Assembly: GCA_003427395.1 (NCBI GenBank)
Contig: BFEA01000058.1
Location: 2,480,930-2,511,108 of the forward strand
Origin: Chara braunii
Lineage: Eukaryota; Streptophyta; Charophyceae; Charales; Characeae
DNA length: 30,179 nucleotides
Direction of reading: 5' to 3'
The stretch's first letter is position 1, and every line of letters starts with the position of its first letter. A program made the translations under genes and the position numbers. Shown here piece by piece: positions 11,146 through 23,088 of this stretch. A model generated the notes under the pieces. That model ran no database searches. It saw nothing but the letters and a program-made list of their open reading frames with translations, and was not told where the DNA came from.

Positions 11146-14100
11146 ATAGTAATGTGACAATATATGTATATATATATGTATATGTCCTCTTCTCCCTCTC
11201 TGCCTACGGTGGGGAGCTCTGTTTGACGATACTATGCGCACACAAGTCTTGCTCGCACTCTTAGAATCTTCCACTCTTGCTCACATCTCTCACACCTCAC
11301 ACTCCGGCTACGGCACCCATCGCTGTTGGACGCACTACCAGTACGCTCACTTTGTTGTTATTCAACGCACACCAGTGCAGCAGCGCTTCTGCAGTGAATG
11401 CTATGCATAATGTGTTGACGTCCAAGGGCTGCTGGACTTATGTTGTGGCCGTGGCTTTGATTTGCGACTCCAATGTGAGGACCCACTACCCTGTGGCGGC
11501 AGTCACCCTCCGACATTTGAAAGTAGCGGCCTTCGGGACTGCGTACCCACCTGTAGGGACCTACACACCTAAAAATAACTGTCGAGTTTTGTATGCCCTG
11601 AATCTAAACTTCGGGCCGGGGTCTTCAACCAGCACAAGGTCTCGTGATCCGAGTGGCCCTGAAGTGCCTATCAAGTAGATGGCGTCTCCATGTCTGTAAT
11701 GCTCTATATAGTGCGAAGAGCTCCCTCTCATAGATAGACTCTGCTCTTTTCTTGCACGGTAGCCTCCTAGACATGAATTCTATAGGGAAGTATCCTTCGC
11801 CATCGTCTTGCTGTAGGACTGCCCCTATCCCATACTGGCTAGCATCTGCCGTGACTACGAATGTTGTCGACGGGTCTGCTGTTTTTAGCACTGGGTATCC
11901 CAACTTGGACTTAGATTCTCTCACCTTACTTAGTATTTTCTCTAGGTGCTCCTGATGTTCTTCTAAGGTCTTACCAAAGATTAGGATGTCATCAAGATGG
12001 ACCACAACGAATGCGTCAAGCCCATCACAGAACATTCTATCCATTCATCATTAAAATGTTGCAGGGGAATTTTTCAGTCCAAAAAGCATCGCTACGAATT
12101 CGTAGTGTCCGTACGTAGTTCTAAAGGCAGTCTTGAGCTGGTCTTGTGGCATGATCTTTGTCTGATGATACACAGGCTTTGCAAGTCTATCTTGGAAAAG
12201 TACCTGCAACGCTGATATCCGTCTGGTTGTCAATACAGGGTAGTGTTTCAACGTTCTTTACGACAGTGCCATTCTTTGTTAGGTACAAACAAGACGGGTG
12301 CCCCGCAGGGTGACGAGCTCGGGGTAAGCCACCCCTTGCATACCAATTCATCCAACTGCCTCTGCAGTCCTTCCAACTCACATTGAGACATACGGTACAC
12401 TGGGCACTGCTATGCAGCTCAATCTCTATGTGATGCTTGATGGGTCGCTCTGCTGCTTCCCGGGGCTCCTCTGCCTAATCTATGTATTTATCCAAGAGCC
12501 TCTGGGCTTGAGCAGAATCTTTTTTACTTGTTCTTTGACCGAGCTACCTACTCCTTCCTTACCTCTTTCCTGCAGTCTCATAAATGCAACGTAGACTTCA
12601 TCTGGCTTTCTGAACTTGACTACGAATCTAGAGAATGCTGGGGTACTCATACAACACATGAACAGCGAGGATCTTTGGCTGGATGCATGATACAAATGTA
12701 CCTTCTTCTTGCTGCATTCTTGATCAGGCAGCGAACACAACCTCTTCCAACTTAATTATTGGCCTTCGCTGCTGTGCCCCAGTCTGTCCCAAGGAGTATA
12801 TCAAAAGGTAAGTTCTGTTCTACCAAGAGAGTCAAGGAGTGTAGTGTTTCTCTCTCTTCTCTCCTCCCCTCCTCTCCCCCCACCAACCCGCCCAACAGGA
12901 ATTCTACGTATTGAGTTATACACATCAATGGAGTGCTAGCCATGCCTGAGACCACTGGCTCGTTCAATCTAAGACCTTCATTCCTAAATACAAGTTCTTT
13001 ATAGCTCCCCCGTAGATGTGGCTGATACTTATACTGGCCCCCTGCTTTTGCTGGCTGCTGCTGCATGGCATAGTAGGGGGTAATGTGGCCCTTCTTCCCG
13101 CATTTGGATCACTGGCACTTAATCTCTGCGCTGATGTCACTGACTTTCTGATAAATTCACGTGCTTACAGGGCTCACCATGCTCGAGCTCTGTGTGCGGG
13201 GGATATCTGCACAGGCCTTAAGGGTAATAACCTCCTCCTTCCGATTGCTGCTGTTGCCAGCCTCCTTTCTACTGTGGTCGGGATCTGTTCCCACCACCAG
13301 ATTGATATGGTTCTCCCTTGCGGACCGCAAAAGTGGCGTGCTCCTCTCCTAGCAGCCGTAGTATACTCTACCAACAACGCAATTAGTGCAAACTTGACAG
13401 GGCGTGGCCAAAATGTCTGGTGTGCTTCATGGAAATTACTTGTAGGTGTGGGACAGATGCATCCAGTAGCAGAAGGCAGGGAAAAGAGATCCTGAACAAT
13501 GTTTTTTTAAGATTTTCAATACCAATGTTTCCAGAAGCTACTCTTTATTGATTGCTATAATATATACTTCCTGGTGGCGGTGGTAATGTCACCTTCTATA
13601 ACTTAAGTTGCACTCTTGAATGTTCGGTCTACCTGGAGTATTGCACGCTTCGCGTGAGAACAGTCCAGAAATTCCGGATCGTATATGCTGTCCAGCCCGC
13701 GACTTCTGGCGTGACAGACTAGCAGCAATTCGGCGGAGATGTCCGAATTGCTGCACTTTGCAAAATAGCTAAAGTGAGATTAACCAATCGAAATGAGGTT
13801 ATTGCATACATTCCGGGAGAAGGCCATAAGTTACAAGAGCACTGAGTCGTATTATACACTTATTGTGGTCTTCATGTGGTCAAGCTCAGTGTATAAGCGG
13901 CGCCTTGTTATCACGAATTCAAGATCATGGAATGCAGTGCTATGAACCAGAACACACACAGTAGTACATCACAAACAAACTCATGCAAGGAAAGATGGAG
14001 TGAGGACACCTATAAAAACGCGACATCTTACAGAAGACCAGACATAATTGAGCAGAGTTGAAGCAGGAGGAAGCAAAATGCACACCAGATAGGAATGAGC

Positions 14101-15869
14101 AATACATCAAAGTCGCTTGATAAAGATTCGAAGAAAGCCCTTCCACTGGCACCAACATCAATACAACAACAATGTAGTATCCCTACAGTACTTTCATCCT
14201 GAATGCCCATTCTACTTCCTACGTTCCTACCAGTGTAGCCTAACTACATGTCCCATTCCTTCTGATGCTGCCTGAAGACTCCGTCGTAACATCAGGTATG
14301 CCATTTGTTCCCACTGCCTCCCTTCTCTCTCCCTTCCACCTCCTCACCTCCACCATCCAGCGAACTTCGCGCCCAGATGGCTATTGCTGGCACTTCTCTC
14401 TCCTCTCTGGCTGCCTCAGCATCTCTCTGTCGGGCACTGGCTGGCTTTGCTCTCCAGCATCATGGCCGGTCAGCTCGTATGTGTTTGGCTGGCCGGCTTT
14501 GCTTTTCAGCAGCATGGCTGTGCATGCTGACCTTATAGGTGTTCTCACTCCATCTTTCCTTGCACGAGTTTGTTTGTGATGTACTACTGTGTGTGTTCTG
14601 GTTCTTACCGCTGCATTCAAGGCATAGATGTTCAGGGTCTGTTTTCCCTGCCTTCTGCTGTCCCACACCTACAAGTAATTCCACTAAGCACACCAGACAT
14701 TTTGGTCATGCCCTGTCAATGCGTCGTTGGTAGATGCTCGAATGTGTTTGGATGGCCGGCCTCTGCTCTTTTGTGCTGGCTAGAGGCTGCGCCCTGGCCA
14801 TGTACAGGCTGCTTGCTGTCCTAGTAGGCAGTCACGGGCCTATGAGGTCAGCATGCAGGCCCAGCCTCAGCAACTGACTGGTGCGCTGGGCCTACCGGTC
14901 TGTTGCAGAGGTTGACTGCGTCTAAGCCACCCCTGAGGGCCACGTCCAATTTCCTGGCCAGCCTTCACGTAGGCCGGGCAGGGCTAATTTTTGCACAGCT
15001 AAGGGCCTGATTCCTCGCACACAGAAGAAGGGGGCGGAAAATGTAAAACAACGAAGCAAGGGACAGGGAGGCAGTGCTCTGTTGGATGACAGGCGGCAAC
15101 CAGGCACATCGACTGGGGGGCACGGGTGAAGCAAAAGACAGTGAGACAACACGGCTGGAGGGGACAGGGAAGGCAGGAGGGCAGACAACACAGAAGCACA
15201 CAAAGCACACAATGCAGGGAAAATACACTGTACAGCCGACAAGGAAAACAGAAAAGCGAAAAATATAAAACAAACACTGGTGATGGCAGATTGTTTCGTC
15301 AGAATTGCAGCGACTCATCAGGAGGCTGAAACCCCGACAATCGGCAGAATCCTGATATTTTGATGCTTTGAGTCATGAACCCTTTGGCTCTTGTTGAAGG
15401 CGCAGCACAAGCAGCAAAGCAACAATGCTGCAAGGCACAAGGCAGTACTGACGGAGCAGCCAAACCACAACCCAAACAGGTACCCCACAGCACAAGGCAA
15501 GGCATGAGGATGTGCAGCTAGGCAATAATGCAGGGCTAACAAAGCAACCAAAATGACACGACACACAAGCATACTGCCTGGAAAGACAATTCAAGCGGAC
15601 GAGCAGCACGGCAACAGTGCAGTGAAGCAGAAGGCAACATCAACAAAGCAGCCAAACTGCAGACCACACAGGCAAAGTGCACGCAGGGCACATGGATTGG
15701 CAGCAGGGCAACAGCGCAGCAAAGCACAAGGCAAGACCACAGCAGCCACACTACACGGTGAGCAAACCAGCTGCAAGGACCATGGGAAGCGGCAGCAAGG
15801 CAGTGGCAGAGTGTAGACAAGCCAGTCCACACATCCAACACGGACCGAAGCAGTTCATCACCGACTCAC

Positions 15870-15921
<52 letters not shown>

Positions 15922-16088
15922 AGTTTGTTCCCTAACATCTCGCCGATGTGTTCTGTTTTCTCTGTGTTTGGGTCCACTTAAAACCAAATGATTGAAATGA
16001 ATGTATTTGCAGGTATGGTGTAGGTTGTTGTCGACAGTAGCATGGGGGGGGGTGCACAGGGGGGGGGGGGGGGGGGGGNGGGGAGGAG

Positions 16089-16167
<79 letters not shown>

Positions 16168-19100
16168 AGGTAACTCCCTAAAACCTCTCAGATGTTTTCT
16201 GTTTTCTCTTTTTGGGTCCAATCAAAACCAAATGAATGCATTTGCAGGTATGGTGTAGGTTGTCGTCAACAGTAGCATGAGCCCTGACAATGTCTTATAT
16301 TGCTGCAGAACAGAGAGTTCTTGTCTAGCGTAGTCGTCTTTTATAGTGTATCTGAGCTGGAAAGTTAGGGCATAGATTGATGCAAGATAATATGAACACG
16401 GGGCATCGGAATTATCATTCTGGTGGTCCCATGTGCCACACAAGTCGTTGAGAAGTGGGCGTCTCTACGGGTTTTGCTTGCTGTTCTTTTTTTTTTTGGT
16501 TTTGTTTCGGTTCTGGCTGGATATCCATTCTTTTGCAAGCTTCAGTCCCGTTACTTTTCCCCCGGCAAGTCACAGAAATGCCTTAAGTGGACCCACACAC
16601 TCCCCTCAATTCAGCTGAAGAAGCCCTGATCAGCATTGATTGCTCCATTCTCATGGAGGATTGACTGTCATGTTGCCTTTCTTCCAGAATTCCTCTGAGT
16701 GGAGTTGTCATATTGACTTTAGTACAAGAATCTAAAAGTCGATCAATGTTCACCATCGATACATGTGCCTTATCAGTCCTCACTCGTCGAGATCGTCTTC
16801 CGGATTCAACATAATCCACTCAGAAAGTGGAAAAATATACGGGCATGTGGTGGTATCTCTGTGGTACATGCTGTATTAGCTGATGGCAGCTGCTGTTGTT
16901 GCATGTTGTTGGCAGGAGTTCTTTTCGAGGTTTCTTTGGACCAATGGGTCGTCGCAGATCACCTTACGGTTATGGACGTGAGTTACACCTCCCCTGAACC
17001 AGATGTGTTTAGACTGGTTTGCTGCCTGTGCAATTGCTCTACTATAGTGTTGTGGGTCTTGTTATGGTGATAAGTTAATGATCATCTACAGCGTACATTA
17101 TCCGGTCACATTCAGAGATGGGTCAGATCGACATGCACGTCTGTTGTGGCTGCATAAGGCTGTAATATGTGGGGCTTTTCAGGCTGTGATACACAGCTCT
17201 CTGGTGTGTGCAAGACTTCTCTTTGTGAGGGTATTGATTATGTTTGCATCACCCCCAGGTTGAAGCACGAAATTTGATGGTGCTTGTGTTGCCCGTTCAT
17301 GTAATTAGCTCTACAATCCAGCGGCCGCCATTACTGCTCAAGGTGGCCAATCCACCACTTGCTCGGTCTAGCTGACCAAATTGAGACATTCCAGACAAGT
17401 CGGATATGGTTTTGGTTCATCTCATATGATATTGGTTCATATGATGTTGCTGTGTATTCTTGCCAGTGCGTCTGATAGTGTCCTTTGCCGGTTGCCTTGT
17501 TTTTGATTTGCAGCATGGTCGAGGTCACGCTCACGCTCACGATACTCACCATCGCCTCCACCAAGACGTGTGAGGTACTCTCGTTCTAGCTCATTGTTGC
17601 ACTCACGCTCTCGATCGCGCTCACCCAGAGCGTACCGGTATTCGAGGTTGGTACCAAGCTTGTCCCGTGCATGGGATGACACTTTTGTTGATTGATTGTT
17701 ATTGGTGATGTTCGTAGTTCAAGGTAGGCGACCTCAGGATTGAACAGGTGAACAATGAACATGATTTATGTTTTGTTGCTCTCTCTTGTACCTTTTGGTT
17801 TTGAATGCGTGTTTTAGGGGGAAACATTTCTGTCCGCAGAAGCTGTTTTTCTGAATAGGATTAAGCACAAGCATCTGGAAACTGGAAAGTCAACCGAGGG
17901 TTTACCTGGATGCCCAACTTACTGTACCCAAGTGAATTCAATGTGAACTCTTGATCTGTTGTAAAAAATATTTTTACTCTTGTTTGTAACTTTTTCTTGA
18001 CTTTGGTTGTGAATTTTGACAGAACCTTCAGGCAAAAGTTTTTTTTTTCCTTTTTTTGCCTAAAACCGTAGAATGGCTTTATTATTATCGGGCGCGGTGC
18101 CCAAGGCAAATTACATCGATAAGTGTAACCAGGAGGGACAGTCGGGTTATCATGCCCAACCTACCGAATGTCGACGAAATAGAAGGAGAAGGAGATGATG
18201 AAGAAGAAGAAGAAGAAGAAGAAGAAGAAGAAGAGGAGGAGAAAGAAAACGAGTGGGGAAGACTAAGAAGATGAGAGGAGGAGAAGAAGAAGAAGAAGAA
18301 GAAGAACAAGATGAGCCGATAAGTTTAGGTGGACGGCCTGTCGTATCTCACGTGACCTACCGAATGATGATGAAGAAGAAGAAGAAGATGGGGAAGAAGT
18401 ATGGTTGCGGTAGGGTATGGCGGCGGTGTGTGGCGGTAGGGTATGGCAGAGGTGGGGTATGGCGGCGGTAGGGTATGGCAGCGGCGGGGTATGGCGGTAG
18501 GGTATGGCGGTGGTAGGGTATGGCGGTGGTAGGGTATGGCGGCGGCGGTAGGGTATGAAGAAAGGCAGGGAGGGAGTAGGGAAGGAAGGGAAGAAGAAGA
18601 AGAGGAGAGATGTAGACTGAGCGAATGGAGCAGAAGAAGAAGAAGAAGAAGAAGAGGTGAGGAGGGGAAGAAGAAGAAGATCAAGAAAGGTCGAGGAGAA
18701 AGATGAAAATGTGAGGGGGAGGGTAAGAAGAAGAAGACGAGAGGACGACGAGAAGAGGAGGAGAAGAAAAGCGGAGAAGGAAGGGGAGGAGGACGACCTT
18801 CTTTTTTTTTTTTTTTTCACCTGTTGTGTCTCACGTGACCCACCGAATGTTGATGAAGTAGAAGATGAAGAAGAAGAAGGAGAAGGAGAAGAAGAAGAAG
18901 AAGAAGAGGAGGAGGAGAAAGAAAACGAGTGGGGGAGAAGGGGAAGACGACGAAGAAGAAAGGTCGAGGAAGACGAAAATGCGAGGGGGACGAGGGGAAG
19001 ACGAAGAATACGACAGGAGGAGGAGGAGAGAAGAAGAAGAAGAAGAAGAAGAAGAAGAAGAAGAAGAAGAAGACGAGCCGAGAAGGGGGGGGGTAGGTGG

Positions 19101-21675
19101 ACGGCTTGTCGTATCTGGTGTGGCCTACCGAATGATCAAGAAGGAGTTCGTCGGGGCTTTCGTCGTTACCTGCAACAGTTACCCTAGCAGCAGGGCCTTT
19201 GTCTGCCCGTGCAACACAACCCTAAACGATTACGACAGGAAGAAGAAGAAGAAGAAGAAGAAGAAGAAGAAGAAGAAGAAGAAGAACGGCGCCTTTGTCA
19301 TCGGGGCCTTCATCATAGCAGCAGCGGCGGGACAGTTGGGGCCTTTGTCGTAGCAGCTGCAGCAGGACTCTCGATGGCGATGGCGACGGGCGACAGGCGA
19401 TGGCGCAGCAGGACGGCGGAGGAGCAACTTCGATCGTGTTGGGGGGCGAGTGGCAGACCACCCCAGCCGATACCAGGCTTGAACGGGGGGAAATTTGGCA
19501 CCTCGATCCACCGGCTCTGTGGCCGCTGGTCATGGTGGATCGACAGAGCCGTCACAAATTTTCAAAAATCCTGCAGGCCTACCGGGCCCGACGGGACGGT
19601 TTTTCGGGCTGGTCGGACCCGGTAGGCCTGCGGGAGGCCAACAGCAGCGAAAAGGGGGTCCGAGACCCTCAGACAGGTGAGTGCGCTGGGGGGGCCCGAC
19701 CCCCAACCGGGTGCCCTGCCTGGCCAGGCCGCCCGGGACCTCCCCTGGGGCCCCGCCAGTCAGCCGGGCGCCCCCCCCCCCGCAAAAAAATTGAATACAA
19801 TTCGAAAAGAAAAAGCAATTTCTGAAAACCCAATTTCCAGGGATCATCCGAATAGAACATATGTATAACTTTTTGGGGTTAAGCGGCCAGTACATCCGAG
19901 CTGCTTTTGTACGTGGCAGAATTCCTTTATCACACTGCGCGCCAAGGATTGCCAAAATGCCAGCTTGGTGGTTTTGTCTCGCTTGTGGCTAACGCAGCCA
20001 GCCATTTTGGTCAGGTTGCCCCAAACCTCCGATATTTTTGGAGAGCCTCAGTTGTGATCCTTAATTCGGCTGGAGCCTTGTACTGGTCATTTAAAAAGGT
20101 AGTTTGCACGGCACACCTCAATCAAAAGTCAACTATGGCAACAAACATAGGGAAAAAGAAAAACAACCTTCTCTGACATTCTCTCCTGTTCTCTTGCGAG
20201 CGAAGCCGCAACAGGTCAGAGTTTTTTATGATTTCTGGAAGGGTAGAGCAGGTAAAGTGATCTGCTTGAGGGATACAGACATAATGTTGTTTGCAAGGCA
20301 ATACTTTTACATGAGGCATGTTTAGGGGTTGCATCTGTCAAGTACCAAACCAAATGATTATGACAGTTGAGAAATGATGTCTTTCCCGATGTTTACGAAA
20401 CACAGACGCTGTGTTGGAAACCGCCTATTTGGCACCAGTTTTTGACTAGGAAGATTGTCACGCCTGGCTGGTCCTGCCCGGGTGGGGTACCCAGGCGTGC
20501 GAGAAAAGAAAAACAATGTTTTTTTTTTGTTTTCCCCTGCGGTCTCCCACGGGACCCCGAATCCGGGCTCATTTCTATTTTTGAGAGTCGGCAGTCAAAG
20601 AGGAGGAAGGGACCCCCATAAAGTGGTTTTATAGGGGCTAGAGGGGTTTAAACCATACCTGCGGCGCAAGTGTGTGGTGTGCTGTTTGCCGGTTCGCAAA
20701 AAAAAAAAGCAGCCATGATGTGTGTATACACGCGAGAGCTGTGAAACTGCGCGTTCATTGAACGTGGGTTTTGCATTCAGAAATTGAACGCTTTGAATGC
20801 GCGCTTAATGAACGCACATTCTCCACTTGAACGGGTTTGTGGCTGTACAGAAACGGGAAATAAACAACAACAACAAAAAAAAAAAAAAAACGAAAAAGAA
20901 AAACTTACCTAACTGTGTGTGTGTGACACTGTTGTCATATTCGCTATACACTCAAAACAAAGTATGACTATGCCAGACTGTTTCAGCATAGGCCACCGCA
21001 TGGGGGCAGTGGCGGCGGCGTTGGGGGCTATGGCGGTGGCGTTGGGGCCAGTGGCAGCGGCGGTGGCGTCGTGGCCAGCGGCAGCAATGGGGGGAGCAAC
21101 GCCGAAGGGAGGAGGAGAAAGATGTGGTGGAAGAGAAGGACGAGGAGGAGGAGGGGGAGGAGGACAAGGAAGAAGAGGAGTAGGAGGAAGAAGAAGATGA
21201 GGAGGAGAAGAGGGGAGTTCTGGCGCGTCCAAAAAACAAAAAGAACCACAAGTTCCACATGGCACATTCTCAGAGGAGGCGGCGGGTGAGGAGGATGAAG
21301 AGGACGAAGAAGAGGAGGAGGCAGACGAAGTTGTGGCGGGCAAAGCAAAAAACAAAAACCCGCGCTGAAGTGTGTGTGTGTGTGTGTGTGTGTGTGAGTG
21401 TGTGTTCATGCGTATGTGCGTGTGTGTGTGTGTGTTCGTGTGTGTGTGTGTGTGCTCGTGCGTATGTGTGAACTGCGCGCAAGTGCTCACAAACACACAC
21501 ACACAGGAGCGCGCTCTTCTACACACACGCACACACACGCACACACACAAGCACACACACACACACACAGACTGGTGGGGGGTGTGCGTTCAGTTTTCTC
21601 CCACCGTATGCCACGTGGCGCTATTGAACGCGTTTGAACGTGAGCGCGCGTCGAATGCGTTCAAACAGCTACATA

Positions 21676-21725
<50 letters not shown>

Positions 21726-23056
21726 ATGCAAAGGGCCCTTCACATAAATCGAAAACCCCTGCGGGTAATCGGAAAAGACCCTGCAAATAGCTCGCAAGGG
21801 TCTCCTCGTCAAGTAAGAGGTGGTCGTGAGGCTTATAGCAAGACAATAGCTGGCCAACTATGTATGGTGTAGATTAGAATTCAGGTACGTGATTCAGCAG
21901 TTATGGGTTACTAAGTGACTAACTCAGCACGTGATTTTCAGGGCTTCTTTCGACTACTCACCAGATGTCCAAAATTAGAATGAATCTTCCGCTAGAACAT
22001 GGACGCCGCCATATGTTTTGTCTTTTGTGCAAGTGGTGACTAACAGAACGAGGCCTTTAGGGCCGCTGCACGTAAGAAAAGGAAAACAAAAAGAAGAGAG
22101 AGCTACTGTCTTAAGTAGTAGTAACCCATAACTGCTGGAACACAGGCTTGACTTTGAATCCAGAACATATATTGCTGGCCTGCTCGCGTCTCGGCCAGAA
22201 TTCAATGAATGTCTGTGTTGCGGTGCCGGACGCGAGCTGATATCTTGCTTGGGTCCTTTCAGTAATTAGACTGAATCCAACGAGGAGTACGATGTGGGCC
22301 CCTTTTTTTTTTGGAATTTTCAGAAGCGAAAGGCACGTTTGGCTACCACAGCCTGCCCTTTCTGATCATTTTTTGTTGACCCTATTTCTTGGGGTGCGCT
22401 GCATCACACGCGTGCGCTATGCGCCGCACGTGCACGTGATGCGCCGCAGGTATGGTTTAAACTTTAAAGGGGAGTGCGTTAGTGTGATTCTGTTTTTTTT
22501 TTTTTTATAAATGAATCTCCGATTCTGTGAGGAATTCTGATGTGACGGTCAATAGTCGTTAGTATTGCAGTTCTATGCGACTTCTTTTTTTTTTTTTGCG
22601 CGCGCTGTGGCTGCCCGGAACCCTGCCCGGGTGTCATGCCCGGCTGGGCACCCGGGTGTGTAGCACACTGTGTACCCGGGCATAAGTTGGGTGCCCGGGC
22701 GCCCGGAAAACAGCCTAGGTTTTTGACTAATTGTTCATGCATGAAATGGGAAACAACAGAGGGTTGGTGAAGGTAAACAAGGGAAGTAGTTTCCAAATGA
22801 TGCTATGGAATACTGGAGTGGTTCAGTTCTACAAGCAGCTCTGGGGAGAAACTTCACTTGCGGCCTTGTGTTCAGATGGCCATGTTGAAGATATTCAACC
22901 AATGCTGGCCTATTCAGTGTGACTGAAGAAAATAGGTCATTTCAGACAGGTGACTGAAGAAAATAGGTCATTTCAGACACGTGACTGAAGAAAGTAGGTC
23001 ATTTCAGACATAACTGGTAGTTAGATGTAGACAAACGTGTCCTTCGGGACATCCGT

Positions 23057-23088
<32 letters not shown>

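Larger units (their letters stand above)
11625..13500 (-). mobile_element. Broken Ty3/gypsy retrotransposon relic (gag-pol)
   Basis: Read on the minus strand the order is gag C-terminus, zinc knuckle, protease, reverse transcriptase, RNase H, as in Ty3/gypsy. The knuckle (about 13075-13118) keeps KCGKKGH, but its first Cys is a stop (13109-13111) and its last Cys reads Tyr. The protease end has [11 protein letters not shown] blocks are scattered over frames. RNase H follows directly. No integrase and no LTR pair are recognisable. Multiple stops and shifts make it dead. It is antisense to the host gene within intron 3. Confidence 0.85.
13369..14750. repeat. Large inverted repeat with gag fragment and an insertion in one arm
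   Basis: 13369-13505 is the reverse complement (diverged) of about 14625-14750, and 13928-14025 that of about 14533-14620. In the right arm the two parts are contiguous; in the left arm about 425 bp (13499-13927) separate them. So the gag region of the retroelement exists in both orientations, and the left arm later received an insertion. Confidence 0.75.
10566..16915 (+). other. Intron 3 of the SCL gene
   Basis: 6350 bp. It holds a candidate cassette exon, an antisense Ty3/gypsy relic (11625-13500), an inverted repeat with a second gag fragment (to 14750), a degenerate 95-bp tandem repeat and duplicated microsatellite units. 14750-15420 and 16280-16900 show nothing I can name. Confidence 0.75.

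Noticed and set aside
11277-11678. Plus-strand 133-residue frame next to the retroelement
   Set aside because: No family features; it partly overlaps the antisense RNase H remnant.
14922-15841. Cys/Leu-rich minus-strand frames that look like membrane proteins
   Set aside because: They are produced by the degenerate tandem repeat and CA/GC-rich composition; neighbouring frames are equally open.
18056-19353. Glu/Lys/Arg-rich frames up to 185 residues
   Set aside because: They follow the GAA repeat in all frames; no start context, domain or consistent frame across the two duplicated copies.
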